From Candidatus Ideonella esbjergensis (GTDB taxonomy: Bacteria; Pseudomonadota; Gammaproteobacteria; Burkholderiales; Burkholderiaceae_C), in NCBI GenBank assembly GCA_016710065.1, contig JADJLP010000010.1, forward strand, positions 558,001 to 622,000: a stretch of 64,000 nt of DNA, written 5' to 3'. Both the position numbers and the translations under genes were made by a program. The notes below the pieces were generated by a model that worked only from the letters and a program-made list of their open reading frames with translations, searched no databases and was not told where the DNA came from. Below are positions 49,891 through 59,606 of the stretch, one piece after another (the first letter of the stretch is position 1; each line of letters begins with the position of its first letter).

Positions 49891-50595
49891 TCAAGCCGCA
49901 GAGGAGGCACTGGCCTGGCGCGTCATTCGGTAGCCCGCGCCACGCACAGTCTCAATCATCGCAGCGCAACCGGCGGGCAGCAACGCCTCGCGCAGACGCT
50001 TCACATGCACGTCCACCGTGCGCTCCTCGATGAACACATGGTCGCCCCACACACGGTCAAGCAACTGGCTGCGGCTGTGCACACGCTCGGGGTGGGTCAT
50101 GAAGAAATGCAGCAGGCGGAACTCGGTGGGGCCCAGCTTCACCTCCACGCCCTGCCCCGAGACACGCCGTGTGCCGGGGTCCAGTGTCAACGCCGCCAAC
50201 TCCACCACGGTGTCCAGCGCCTCGGGCATGCGCCGGCGCAGCACCGCGCGGATGCGGGCCAACAGCTCCTGGGTCGAGAAAGGCTTGGTGAGGTAGTCGT
50301 CGGCGCCTGCATCAAGCCCCACCACCTTGTCGGCCTCGTCGGCGCGGGCGGTGAGCATGATGATGGGCAGGGGTTTGGTGCGTTCCTCGGCACGCCACTG
50401 CCGCGCCAGCGCCACACCGGATTGCCCTGGCAGCATCCAGTCCAGCAGCACCAGGTCGGGCAACTCGGCGGCGATGGCGGCCGAGGCCTGGTCGGCCGTT
50501 TCGGCCAGGGTGACCTCGAAGCCGGCGTGGCGCAGGTTAAGGGCAATCAGCTCCGCAATGGCCGCTTCATCTTCGACGACAAGAACTGTGGGCAT
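49891..50595 (-). CDS. phoB: Phosphate regulon response regulator PhoB
   Basis: 234 aa. Receiver domain with D52 as the phosphate acceptor (L-L-D-W-M-L-P-G) and a K-P-F motif; the OmpR-type winged helix follows. It binds Pho boxes such as the one at 55.24 kb. The order pstS-C-A-B-phoU-phoB-phoR differs from Escherichia coli, where phoBR are separate. Confidence 0.96.
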   Translation of the reverse strand: MPTVLVVEDEAAIAELIALNLRHAGFEVTLAETADQASAAIAAELPDLVLLDWMLPGQSGVALARQWRAEERTKPLPIIMLTARADEADKVVGLDAGADDYLTKPFSTQELLARIRAVLRRRMPEALDTVVELAALTLDPGTRRVSGQGVEVKLGPTEFRLLHFFMTHPERVHSRSQLLDRVWGDHVFIEERTVDVHVKRLREALLPAGCAAMIETVRGAGYRMTRQASASSAA

Positions 50596-50627
50596 GGGCT
50601 TTTGATGTGCAGTGTTGCGGGTTCGGT

Positions 50628-51344
50628 TCAGTTGCGCTGCAAAGCCACCGACTCCACCGTTTCATACGGGTTGTGGCGCACGTCGGTGCCCTTGACGATG
50701 TAGATGATCTGCTCGGCCAGGTTCTTGGCGTGATCGCCCACACGTTCGATGGCCTTGGCCACGAACACCAGATCAATGCTGGCCGAAATGGTGCGCGGGT
50801 CCTCCATCATGTAGGTGATGAGCTTGCGCATCAGGCCCTCGAACTCCTGGTCAATCTGGTTGTCCTGCTTGATCACCTCCAGCGCTTGCACGGTGTCGAG
50901 GCGGGCAAATGCGTCGAGTGCCTTGCGCAGCGAGGCCACGGCCAGCTCCGACTCGAACGACACATCCCCTACTGGCAGGCGCAAGCGACTGAACACGCCA
51001 GTGTTGATCAGGCGCTGCACGGTGCGGGCGATGCGGGCGGCCTCATCGCCGACCCGCTCCAGGTTGCCAATGGTCTTGGAGATGGCGATCAGTAGTCGCA
51101 AGTCGCGCGCCGTGGGCTGACGGCGGGCGATGATGGCCGAGAGATCGGCGTCGATCTCGACTTCGAGCTGATTGACGCGCTCTTCCATCTTCAGCACCTG
51201 GGTGGCCGTCTCGGCGCTGAAATGCACCAGCGAGTAGATGGCCTGCGCCACCTGGGCCTCGACGATGCCGCCCATTTCCAGCACGCGGGTGGACACGCCG
51301 CTGAGCTCAGCGTCGAACTGGGTGGAGAGATGCTTTTCGGTCAT
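50628..51344 (-). CDS. phoU: Phosphate signalling protein PhoU
   Basis: 238 aa, all helical with two similar halves, each carrying the E-x-x-x-D metal-binding pattern (for example L-E-V-E-I-D and A-I-E-R-V-G-D-H). PhoU links the Pst transporter with PhoR and turns the regulon off when phosphate is plentiful. It sits 21 bases after pstB. Confidence 0.96.
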   Translation of the reverse strand: MTEKHLSTQFDAELSGVSTRVLEMGGIVEAQVAQAIYSLVHFSAETATQVLKMEERVNQLEVEIDADLSAIIARRQPTARDLRLLIAISKTIGNLERVGDEAARIARTVQRLINTGVFSRLRLPVGDVSFESELAVASLRKALDAFARLDTVQALEVIKQDNQIDQEFEGLMRKLITYMMEDPRTISASIDLVFVAKAIERVGDHAKNLAEQIIYIVKGTDVRHNPYETVESVALQRN

Positions 51345-51365
51345 GTGTGTATCCCCTGCTACCGG

Positions 51366-52151
51366 TCAGCCGAAGCGGCCGGTGATGTAGTCCTCGGTAT
51401 CCTTCTTCTTCGGCTTCATGAAAAGATCTCGCGTGGGGCCGAATTCAATCAAGTCGCCCAGGTACATGTAGGCGGTGTAGTCGGAGACCCGCGCTGCCTG
51501 CTGCATGTTGTGGGTCACGATCAGCACCGTGTACTCGTCGCGCAGCTCGTGAATCAGCTCCTCCACCTTGCCGGTGGAAATCGGGTCGAGTGCCGAGCAG
51601 GGCTCGTCGAGCAACAACACCTCGGGCTTGATGGCAATGCCGCGGGCGATGCACAGGCGCTGCTGCTGGCCACCCGACAGGCCGGAACCACTCTGGTTCA
51701 ACTTGTCCTTCACCTCGTTCCACAGCGCCGACTTTTTCAGCGCCCACTCCACCCGCTCATCCATCTCCACCCGCGAGAGGGTTTCAAACAGGCGCACGCC
51801 AAAGGCGATGTTGTCGTAGATCGACATCGGGAAGGGGGTGGGCTTCTGAAAGACCATGCCCACTTTGGCACGCAGCAGCGACACATCGAGCTTGCGGTCC
51901 AGCACGTTCTCGCCGTCCACCAGAATCTCGCCCTCGGCGCGCTGCTCGGGGTAGAGCTCGTACATACGGTTGAAGGTGCGCAGCAGCGTGGACTTGCCGC
52001 AGCCCGATGGGCCGATGAAGGCCGTGACCTTTTTGTCGGGAATGTCGAGGTTGATGTGCTTGAGCGCGTGAAAGGCGCCGTAGTAGAAGTTCAGGTCACG
52101 CACCGTGATCTTGGCCTTCTCGGTCACGCCCCATTCAACTTTGGTGTCCAT
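51366..52151 (-). CDS. pstB: Phosphate ABC transporter ATPase PstB
   Basis: 261 aa from the ATG at 52151. Walker A G-P-S-G-C-G-K-S-T, signature L-S-G-G-Q-Q-Q-R and Walker B V-L-L-L-D-E-P-C-S-A-L-D. It drives phosphate import through PstCA. Confidence 0.97.
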   Translation of the reverse strand: MDTKVEWGVTEKAKITVRDLNFYYGAFHALKHINLDIPDKKVTAFIGPSGCGKSTLLRTFNRMYELYPEQRAEGEILVDGENVLDRKLDVSLLRAKVGMVFQKPTPFPMSIYDNIAFGVRLFETLSRVEMDERVEWALKKSALWNEVKDKLNQSGSGLSGGQQQRLCIARGIAIKPEVLLLDEPCSALDPISTGKVEELIHELRDEYTVLIVTHNMQQAARVSDYTAYMYLGDLIEFGPTRDLFMKPKKKDTEDYITGRFG

Positions 52152-52168
52152 GAGTGCTTGTCCGTGAT

Positions 52169-53038
52169 TCAGTGTTTGTTGCGGAAGAACACGCGCGCAA
52201 TGATGTTCAGCGCGAGCACGCCCATGGTGATGAGGAACACCCCTGCCCAGGCCAGCTTCTGCCAATTCTCATAGGGGCTCATCGCGAACTTGAAGATGGT
52301 GACTGGCAGACTGGCCATGGGCTCCGAAAGGCTGCTGGTCCAGAACTGATTCGACAATGCCGTGAACAGCAACGGCGCCGTCTCGCCGGCAATGCGCGCC
52401 ACGGCCAGCAGCACGCCGGTGAGCACGCCCGCCCGCACCGACTTGAGCGTGATCGTCAGGATCACCTTCCACTTCGGTGTGCCGAGCGCGTAAGCTGCCT
52501 CGCGCAGCGCATTGGGCACCAGATTCAGCATGTTCTCGGTTTGGCGAATCACCACCGGAATCACAATCAGCGCCAACGCCAACACACCCGCCCAGCCCGA
52601 GAATGACTTGAAGCGCGCCACCACCACTGAGTAGATGAACAGACCGATGACGATGGACGGTGCCGACAGAAGGATGTCGTTGATGAACTGGGTGATGCGG
52701 CCCAGCCAGCTGCGCTGCCCGTACTCGGCCAGGTAGATGCCGGCCAGGATGCCGATGGGCGTACCAATGAAGGTGGCCAGCGACACCATGATGAGCGATC
52801 CGTAGATGGCGTTGGCCAGGCCACCCACTTCCTCTTGCGGAGGCGGAGTCATCTCGGTGAACACCTGCCAGGCGAGACCGTCCAGGCCCAGTCGGACGGT
52901 TTCAAACAAGATCCAAAGCAACCAGAACACGCCAAAGGCCATGGCCGCCAGCGACAGAGTCAAGGCGATCACGTTTACGCGCTTGCGCCGCTGATGCATG
53001 GCCAGCCGCGGGGCGTCAAGGGTAGCGATGCTGCTCAT
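52169..53038 (-). CDS. pstA: Phosphate ABC transporter permease PstA
   Basis: 289 aa from the ATG at 53038, overlapping pstC by ATGA. Six hydrophobic segments are visible and the permease loop E-A-A-Y-A-L-G-T-P-K-W, which contacts PstB. It forms the membrane channel with PstC. Confidence 0.95.
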   Translation of the reverse strand: MSSIATLDAPRLAMHQRRKRVNVIALTLSLAAMAFGVFWLLWILFETVRLGLDGLAWQVFTEMTPPPQEEVGGLANAIYGSLIMVSLATFIGTPIGILAGIYLAEYGQRSWLGRITQFINDILLSAPSIVIGLFIYSVVVARFKSFSGWAGVLALALIVIPVVIRQTENMLNLVPNALREAAYALGTPKWKVILTITLKSVRAGVLTGVLLAVARIAGETAPLLFTALSNQFWTSSLSEPMASLPVTIFKFAMSPYENWQKLAWAGVFLITMGVLALNIIARVFFRNKH

Positions 53039-54063
53039 GATCTCTTCCCCTCGCCCTTTTTCAGCTGCGCCAGCATGAGCTTGGACAGCGACAGAACCAC
53101 GAAGGTGATGAAAAACAGCACCAGCCCCAGGTAGATCAGCGAGGCCTGGTGCAGACCTTCGCCGGCCTCGGCAAACTCGTTGGCCAAGGCAGAGGCAATG
53201 CTGTTGGCAGCCTCGAACAGAGAGATGGAGTTCAGCTGGTTCATGTTGCCGATCACGAAGGTGACGGCCATGGTCTCGCCCAGTGCGCGGCCCAGGCCCA
53301 GCATGATGCCGCCCACCACACCGGTCTTGGTGTAGGGCAACACCACGCTCCGCATCACTTCCCAGGTCGTGGCGCCCAGACCGTAGGCCGATTCCTTGAT
53401 CATGGGCGGAGTCACCTCGAACACATCGCGCATCACCGAGGCGATGTACGGAATGATCATGATCGCCAGGATGATGCCTGCCGACAGCAGGCCGATACCC
53501 ACCGGCGGTCCGGCGAACAGCGCGCCCAGCACGGGCACGCCCTTGAACGCGTGCTGCAGCGGCTGCTGCACGTAGGTGGCCAAGATGGGCCCAAACACCA
53601 GCAGACCCCACATGCCATAGACGATGGACGGAATAGCCGCCAACAACTCAATGGCCGTGCCCAGCGGACGCTTGAGCCAGTTGGGTGAGAGCTCGGTGAG
53701 AAACAACGCAATGCCGAAGCTCACAGGCACCGCAATGACCAGCGCGATGAGCGAGGTCATCAGGGTGCCGTAAATCATCACCAAGCCACCGTATTCGTTG
53801 GTGACCGGATCCCACTCGCTGCGCCACAGAAACGACAGACCGTACTCCCGGATGGCGGGCATGGCCCCCACAACCAGCGAGACGAGGATGCCCGCCAGCA
53901 ACGCCAGCGTCAGCCAAGCGGCGCTGTGGGCCGCAAAGGCGAAAAGGCGGTCGGCCCACGGTGCGCGCATGCGGCGCGAGCCGGGCCCACCTGCCGGGGT
54001 GGATCGCTCACCTGCCATGGCGTGGGGGATGGTGTTGGATGACATGGGCATTGTGGCAGTCAT
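53035..54063 (-). CDS. pstC: Phosphate ABC transporter permease PstC
   Basis: 342 aa. A polar N-terminal tail of about 35 residues precedes six hydrophobic segments. The loop E-S-A-Y-G-L-G-A-T-T-W-E is the ATPase contact. It lies 72 bases after pstS. Confidence 0.95.
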   Translation of the reverse strand: MTATMPMSSNTIPHAMAGERSTPAGGPGSRRMRAPWADRLFAFAAHSAAWLTLALLAGILVSLVVGAMPAIREYGLSFLWRSEWDPVTNEYGGLVMIYGTLMTSLIALVIAVPVSFGIALFLTELSPNWLKRPLGTAIELLAAIPSIVYGMWGLLVFGPILATYVQQPLQHAFKGVPVLGALFAGPPVGIGLLSAGIILAIMIIPYIASVMRDVFEVTPPMIKESAYGLGATTWEVMRSVVLPYTKTGVVGGIMLGLGRALGETMAVTFVIGNMNQLNSISLFEAANSIASALANEFAEAGEGLHQASLIYLGLVLFFITFVVLSLSKLMLAQLKKGEGKRS

Positions 54064-54135
54064 GGGGAGCGCTCCTGGTCTTCAGAGCACCGCTGACAGG
54101 CCCGGTGGCCCAGGCCCTGCCAGCGCTGCAGTGCT

Positions 54136-55170
54136 TCACTTGTAGGAGACAGCCTTGCCACCGACATCCTTGATCTGATCCCACTGCTTGCGCACCAGCG
54201 CCTTGAGCGAGTCAGGCAGTGCCACGTACTCCAGGTCCATGGCCATCTTGTCGCCGCTGGCATAGGCCCAGTCGAAAAACTTCAGGGAAGTGGCGGCCTG
54301 CTCAGCCTTGGCCTGCGACTTGTGCATCAGGATGAAGGTGGCGCCGGTCAGGGGCCAGGCGTCCTTGCCAGGCTGCTCGGTCAGCACTTGGTAGAAGGTC
54401 TTGTTCCAATCGGCGTTGGCGGCAGCGGCCTTGAAGTTCAGGTCATCCGGCGCCACAAAGTTGCCGTCCTTGTTCTTGATGAGCACATAGGCCATCTTGT
54501 TCTGCTTGGCGTAGGCGTATTCCACATAGCCAATCGAGTTGGGCAGACGTTGCACGTACGAGGAGACGCCTTCGTTGCCCTTGCCGCCGGCACCCACTGG
54601 CCAGTTCACTGCCGTGCCCTCACCGACCTTGGTCTTCCACTCGGCGTTCACCTTGGAAAGGTAGTTGGTGAAGATGAAGCTGGTGCCCGAGCCATCAGCG
54701 CGACGCACCACCGAAATCTCGGCATCCGGCAACGGCACACCGGCGTTCAGGGTGGCGATCTCAGCATCGTTCCACTTGGTGACCTTGCCCAGGTAGATGT
54801 CGCCCAGCACCTTGCCGGTGAGCTTGATCTGCCCCGGAGTGATGCCCTTGATGTTCACCACTGGCACCACGCCACCGATCACGGTGGGGAACTGCATCAA
54901 CCCCTCGGCCGCCAGGTCTTCGTCCTTCAGCGGCATGTCTGAAGCACCAAAGTCCACGGTCTTGGACTTGATCTGCTTGATGCCGGCGCCTGAGCCCACC
55001 GACTGGTAGTTCACGCGGGCTCCGGTGGCCTTGTGGTAGGCGTCGGCCCATTTGGCATAGATGGGCGCCGGAAAGGTTGCTCCGGCACCGGTGGCCTCTT
55101 GTGCAAAGCTGGTGGAGGTGCCGGCCAGCAGGGCAGCGGCACATGAAAAGCGAACGATGGATGTCAACAT
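54136..55170 (-). CDS. pstS: Phosphate-binding periplasmic protein PstS
   Basis: 344 aa. A signal peptide ends near A-Q-E (residue about 24). Phosphate-binding stretches A-T-F-P-A-P, G-S-G-A-G and R-A-D-G-S-G-T-S are present. It is the first gene of the pst operon, preceded by a Pho box. Confidence 0.97.
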   Translation of the reverse strand: MLTSIVRFSCAAALLAGTSTSFAQEATGAGATFPAPIYAKWADAYHKATGARVNYQSVGSGAGIKQIKSKTVDFGASDMPLKDEDLAAEGLMQFPTVIGGVVPVVNIKGITPGQIKLTGKVLGDIYLGKVTKWNDAEIATLNAGVPLPDAEISVVRRADGSGTSFIFTNYLSKVNAEWKTKVGEGTAVNWPVGAGGKGNEGVSSYVQRLPNSIGYVEYAYAKQNKMAYVLIKNKDGNFVAPDDLNFKAAAANADWNKTFYQVLTEQPGKDAWPLTGATFILMHKSQAKAEQAATSLKFFDWAYASGDKMAMDLEYVALPDSLKALVRKQWDQIKDVGGKAVSYK

Positions 55171-55239
55171 GGAACAGACCTTTCGTCAGTGGAACTTCAA
55201 GCGGATGGGCCCGCGATGAAGTCACTGTAGAAACCCTGT

Positions 55240-55257
55240 GTGACACGCCTGTGACAG
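55240..55257 (-). promoter_or_regulatory. Pho box of the pst operon
   Basis: On the minus strand CTGTCAC-AGGC-GTGTCAC gives two direct 7-mers 11 bases apart, the usual Pho box layout. TACAGT follows ten bases later as a plausible -10. A looser inverted pair, CTGTCAT and ATGACAG, lies further upstream (55270-55299) and may be a second PhoB site. Confidence 0.8.
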
Positions 55258-55318
55258 CACCGTGGCGCACTGTCATATTCACCAGGCGTCACATGACAGT
55301 CATCTCAAGCCTGCGGCT

Positions 55319-56659
55319 TCATCCCTGCCTGGCGGCTGCCACCAGGCGTTCGGCGGCGGCCTGGGCCACCCTGGCGTCGCTGGCCTCCACCATCACCCGC
55401 AACACCGGTTCGGTGCCCGAGGCGCGGATCAGCACCCGGCCGCTGCGACCCAGCCCGGCCTTGACGGCTTCGGTCTCGACGGACAGATGGCTGTTGCGGG
55501 TCCAGTCGCTGCCCTCGGGCAGGCGCACGTTGATCATGGTCTGTGGGAACAGGGCCACGTCGCCCAGCAGTTCGGCCACGGTCTGGCCACTGCGCTGCAC
55601 AGCTTGCAGCACCTGCAGGGCGCTGACGATGCCGTCGCCCGTGCTGTGTCGGTCCAGCGCCAGCAAGTGGCCCGAGCCCTCGCCACCCAGCAGCCAGCCG
55701 CGTTTGCCCAGCTCTTCCAGCACATAGCGGTCGCCCACCTTGGCGCGCACCAGTTCCACGCCCAGCCGGCCCAGGGCCAGTTCCACGCCCATGTTGGTCA
55801 TCAGCGTGCCAACCACGCCGGGTACCTTCTCGCCCAGGGCCAAACGGTCTTTCACCATCACGTAGAGCAGTTCGTCGCCGTTGAACAAGCGGCCCTGCTT
55901 GTCCACCAGTTGCAGGCGATCGGCATCGCCGTCCAGGGCCACACCGAAATCGGCGCCCTGTTTCTGCACTTCGACCACCAGGGCCTGCGGCGCGGTGGCG
56001 CCCACGCCGTCGTTGATGTTCAAGCCATTGGGCGAGATGCCGATGGAAGTGACGTGCGCGCCCAACTCGTGGAACACCTCGGGCGCCACCTGGTAGGCCG
56101 CGCCGTGGGCCGCGTCCACCACCAGGTTCAGGCCCCGCAGCGACATGTCGCCACTCACCGTGGCCTTGCAGAACTCGATGTAGCGGCCTTGCGCGTCATC
56201 CAAGCGCCGGGCACGACCCAGGTTGGCCGAATCCACCCATTGGGCGGGCTCTTCCAGTGCGGCCTCCACCGCGCGTTCCCAGTCGTCGGGCAACTTCTCG
56301 CCCTTGGCCGAGAAAAATTTGATGCCGTTGTCGGGAAAAGCATTGTGCGAGGCGCTGATCACCACCCCCAGGTCCAGGCGCAGGGCCCGTGTGAGGTAGG
56401 CCACACCCGGCGTGGGCAGCGGGCCGGTCAGCAGCACGTCCACGCCGGCCGAGGCAAAGCCGGCCTCCAGCGCCGATTCGAGCATGTAGCCCGAAACGCG
56501 GGTGTCCTTGCCAATCAGCACCGTGACCGTCTGGCCCGCCGCCGTCTGGCGCAGCACGCGGCCCACGGCATGGCCCAGGCGCAGGGCAAAGTCGGCGGTG
56601 ATGGGCGACTGGCCGACGGTGCCGCGAATGCCATCGGTGCCAAAGTATTTGCGGGTCAT
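55319..56659 (-). CDS. glmM: Phosphoglucosamine mutase
   Basis: 446 aa. It turns glucosamine-6-phosphate to glucosamine-1-phosphate for UDP-GlcNAc and cell-wall synthesis. The phosphoserine is in I-S-A-S-H-N (Ser104). Metal-binding D-G-D-A-D-R and the C-terminal R-A-S-G-T-E-P phosphate loop are present. The gene follows folP by 63 bases. Confidence 0.96.
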   Translation of the reverse strand: MTRKYFGTDGIRGTVGQSPITADFALRLGHAVGRVLRQTAAGQTVTVLIGKDTRVSGYMLESALEAGFASAGVDVLLTGPLPTPGVAYLTRALRLDLGVVISASHNAFPDNGIKFFSAKGEKLPDDWERAVEAALEEPAQWVDSANLGRARRLDDAQGRYIEFCKATVSGDMSLRGLNLVVDAAHGAAYQVAPEVFHELGAHVTSIGISPNGLNINDGVGATAPQALVVEVQKQGADFGVALDGDADRLQLVDKQGRLFNGDELLYVMVKDRLALGEKVPGVVGTLMTNMGVELALGRLGVELVRAKVGDRYVLEELGKRGWLLGGEGSGHLLALDRHSTGDGIVSALQVLQAVQRSGQTVAELLGDVALFPQTMINVRLPEGSDWTRNSHLSVETEAVKAGLGRSGRVLIRASGTEPVLRVMVEASDARVAQAAAERLVAAARQG

Positions 56660-56722
56660 GTTCTGCTTCCTCTCTTGTTTGTTGTTTGCCGCGCCTGCTG
56701 TGGCAAACGCAGCCCTGCCTGT

Positions 56723-57568
56723 TCAGCTTGCCTGTGGCTCGCCAGCCAGCCCGGCGGCCTGCCAGACCTTGATCGCATCCACCGTGGCGGCCACATCGTG
56801 CACACGCACGATGCGCGCCCCCCGCGTGATGGCCGCCAACGCCGCCGCCACGCTGGCCACCATTCGCTCGCCCTTGGGCCGGCCGGTGATCTGGCCCAGC
56901 ATGCCCTTGCGCGACCAGCCCACCAGCAAGGGGCGGCCCAGACTCAACAGTTCTTGCTGGCGCTGAAACAGGCCCAGGTTGTGCTCCATCAGCTTGCCGA
57001 AGCCGTAGCCCGGGTCCAGCGTGATCCGCTCATCGGCAATTCCCGCCATTCGCACCTGGGCCAGCCGCTCGGCCAGAAAGGCCTTCACCTCGGCCACCAC
57101 GTCCTGGTAGGCGGGTGCCGCCTGCATGGTCTTGGGCTGGCCTTGCATGTGCATCAGGCACACGCCCGTGCGTCCGTGCGCTGCCACTGCCTCCAGGGCG
57201 CCGGGCCAGGTCAGGGCCCGCACGTCGTTAATGATGTCGGCACCGACGTCGAGCACGGCACGGATGACCTCGGGCCGGCTGGTGTCCACCGACACCGGCA
57301 GGCCCAAAGTCACGGCGTGCCGCACCACTGGCAGCACGCGGGCCAGTTCCTCGTCCAACGAGGGCATGTCGGAACCCGGCCGGGTGGATTCGCCGCCTAT
57401 GTCCAGGATATCCACGCCCTCGGCCAGCAACTGGTCGCAGTGGGCGCAGGCGCTGGCGGTGTCGGCGTGCTGGCCACCATCGGAAAACGAATCGGGCGTG
57501 ACGTTGACGATGCCCATCACCTGCGGGCGGGCCAGGTCGATTTGAAAGCGGGTGGTCTGCCAGATCAT
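56723..57568 (-). CDS. folP: Dihydropteroate synthase
   Basis: 281 aa from the ATG at 57568; the frame is open further upstream. It joins p-aminobenzoate to the pterin in folate synthesis and is the target of sulfonamides. The family boxes M-G-I-V-N-V-T-P-D-S-F-S-D-G-G and D-I-G-G-E-S-T-R-P-G are intact. The order ftsH-folP-glmM is common. Confidence 0.96.
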   Translation of the reverse strand: MIWQTTRFQIDLARPQVMGIVNVTPDSFSDGGQHADTASACAHCDQLLAEGVDILDIGGESTRPGSDMPSLDEELARVLPVVRHAVTLGLPVSVDTSRPEVIRAVLDVGADIINDVRALTWPGALEAVAAHGRTGVCLMHMQGQPKTMQAAPAYQDVVAEVKAFLAERLAQVRMAGIADERITLDPGYGFGKLMEHNLGLFQRQQELLSLGRPLLVGWSRKGMLGQITGRPKGERMVASVAAALAAITRGARIVRVHDVAATVDAIKVWQAAGLAGEPQAS

Positions 57569-57600
57569 GGGGAGGCGGCCGCAGCGGGCTTCAGCATGCA

Positions 57601-57623
57601 CAACGGGGCCCAGGGCCCCGTTG
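57601..57623. other. 10-bp hairpin between ftsH and folP
   Basis: CAACGGGGCC pairs perfectly with GGCCCCGTTG across CAG. It sits in the 77-bp gap after the ftsH stop. No T-run follows on the minus strand, so it could reduce read-through or protect an mRNA end rather than fully terminate. Confidence 0.6.
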
Positions 57624-57645
57624 CGGTGTGGTTTGGGTGCGTGCC

Positions 57646-59550
57646 TCAGGCGGCAGCCGGTGCGCTGTCGGGGTTCACCGGCGGCGTCGGGCCACTGCCC
57701 GGCTTGTTGGCCGAAGGCGTCCAGTCCTTGGGCGGGCGAGGTGGCTTGCCGTTCATGATGTCGTCAATCTGCTCGGCGTCGATGGTTTCCCATTCCAGCA
57801 GCGCCTTGGCCATGGCGTGCATCTTGTCCTGGTTGTCCTCGATGTGCTTGCGGGCGATGACGTACTGCTCGTCAATGATGCGGCGGATCACTGCATCGAC
57901 CTTGCGCATGGTCTCTTCAGACATGCTGGTGGTCTTGGTCACCGAGCGGCCCAGGAAAACCTCGCCCTCGTTCTCGGCATAGACCATGGGGCCTAGCTCA
58001 TCGGTCATGCCGTAGCGGGTCACCATGTCGCGGGCGATGGCCGTGGCGCGCTCGAAGTCGTTGCTGGCGCCGGTGGTCATCTGGTTCATGAACACCTCTT
58101 CGGCGATGCGGCCACCAAACAGCACCGAGATGGTGGAGAGCATGCGCTCCTTGTCCATGCTGTAGCGGTCACCCTCGGGCAACTGCATGGTCACACCCAG
58201 CGCACGACCACGCGGAATGACCGTCACCTTGTGCACCGGGTCGGTCTTGGGCATCAGGCGCGCCACCAGGGCATGGCCAGCCTCGTGGTAGGCGGTGTTG
58301 CGGCGCTCCTCCTCGGGCATGACCATGGACTTGCGCTCTGGCCCCATCATGATCTTGTCCTTGGCCTTCTCGAAGTCGACCATCTCCACCACGCGCGCAC
58401 TGCGGCGGGCGGCGAACAAGGCAGCCTCGTTCACCAAATTGGCCAGGTCGGCACCTGAGAAGCCAGGTGTGCCACGGGCGAGGATGTCGGCGCGGATGTC
58501 TTGACCCACCGGCACCTTGCGCATATGCACGTTCAGGATCTGCTCGCGGCCACGCACATCGGGCAGGGTCACATAGACTTGGCGGTCGAAGCGGCCCGGG
58601 CGCAGCAGGGCCGGGTCGAGGATGTCGGGCCGGTTGGTGGCGGCCATCACGATCACGCCCAGGTTGGTCTCGAAGCCGTCCATCTCGACCAGCATCTGGT
58701 TCAGGGTCTGCTCGCGCTCGTCGTTGCCACCGCCCAGGCCGGCACCGCGGTGCCGACCGACCGCGTCAATTTCATCGACGAAGATGATGCAGGGCGCGCT
58801 CTTCTTGGCCTGCTCGAACATGTCGCGCACGCGGGCGGCGCCCACGCCCACGAACATTTCCACAAAGTCAGAACCCGAGATGCTGAAGAACGGCACCTTG
58901 GCCTCACCCGCGATGGCCTTGGCCAGCAGGGTCTTGCCGGTGCCGGGGGGGCCGACCAGCAACACGCCACGCGGAATGCGTCCGCCCAGCTTCTGGAACT
59001 TCTGCGGGTCTTTCAGGAAATCGACCAGTTCCTTCACTTCTTCCTTGGCCTCATCGCAGCCGGCCACGTCGGCGAAGGTGGTGGTGTTGTTGCCCTCGTC
59101 CAGCATGCGGGCCTTGGACTTGCCAAAGCTGAAGGCGCCGCCCTTGCCGCCACCTTGCATCTGGCGCATGAAGTAGACCCAGACACCGATCAGCAGCAGC
59201 ATCGGTCCCCAGGACAGCAGCAGGCTGGTCAGCAGCGAAGGCTCTTCGCGCGGGCGCACGTCGAACTTGACGCCAGCGTTGATCAGGTCGCCGGTCAGGC
59301 CACGGTCGAGGTAGGTGCCTGTCGTGCGAATACGGCGGTCGTCATTGGTGACGGCCGTGATCTCGACGCTGCCCGGGCCTTCCTGGATGGTGACGGTCTT
59401 GACGTGCTTGGCCCGCACTTCATCAAGGAAATTGGAGTAGGTGACCTGCTCGCCCTGAACAGACACCCGGTCAAACTGCTTGAAGACGGTGAAAAGCACC
59501 AAGGCAATCACCAGCCAAACGGCGATCTTCGATATCCACTGATTGTTCAC
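57646..59550 (-). CDS. ftsH: ATP-dependent zinc metalloprotease FtsH
   Basis: 634 aa from a GTG at 59550. AAGGAG lies five bases before that GTG and inside the reading frame of an upstream ATG (59571), so GTG is the better start and gives M-N-N-Q-W-I-S-K-I-A. Two membrane segments flank a periplasmic loop. The AAA module has G-P-P-G-T-G-K-T and the SRH R-x-G-R-F-D-R. The protease has H-E-A-G-H. It degrades membrane proteins and the heat-shock sigma factor. The C terminus is Pro-rich. Confidence 0.96.
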   Translation of the reverse strand: MNNQWISKIAVWLVIALVLFTVFKQFDRVSVQGEQVTYSNFLDEVRAKHVKTVTIQEGPGSVEITAVTNDDRRIRTTGTYLDRGLTGDLINAGVKFDVRPREEPSLLTSLLLSWGPMLLLIGVWVYFMRQMQGGGKGGAFSFGKSKARMLDEGNNTTTFADVAGCDEAKEEVKELVDFLKDPQKFQKLGGRIPRGVLLVGPPGTGKTLLAKAIAGEAKVPFFSISGSDFVEMFVGVGAARVRDMFEQAKKSAPCIIFVDEIDAVGRHRGAGLGGGNDEREQTLNQMLVEMDGFETNLGVIVMAATNRPDILDPALLRPGRFDRQVYVTLPDVRGREQILNVHMRKVPVGQDIRADILARGTPGFSGADLANLVNEAALFAARRSARVVEMVDFEKAKDKIMMGPERKSMVMPEEERRNTAYHEAGHALVARLMPKTDPVHKVTVIPRGRALGVTMQLPEGDRYSMDKERMLSTISVLFGGRIAEEVFMNQMTTGASNDFERATAIARDMVTRYGMTDELGPMVYAENEGEVFLGRSVTKTTSMSEETMRKVDAVIRRIIDEQYVIARKHIEDNQDKMHAMAKALLEWETIDAEQIDDIMNGKPPRPPKDWTPSANKPGSGPTPPVNPDSAPAAA

Positions 59551-59579
59551 CGCGGCTCCTTCATGATCCATGCGCGTGC

Positions 59580-59598
59580 GCAGCCCAGTGTGGGCTGC
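59580..59598 (-). other. Leader hairpin of ftsH mRNA
   Basis: GCAGCCCA and TGGGCTGC form an 8-bp stem around GTG, just before the ftsH start region and downstream of the predicted heat-shock promoter. It is 29-48 bases before the GTG start. Confidence 0.55.
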
Positions 59599-59606
59599 AC
59601 ATTCAC

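Noticed and set aside
55262..57982. A 906-residue open frame across glmM and folP on the plus strand
   Set aside because: It runs across two well-recognised genes in antisense, with no domain of its own.
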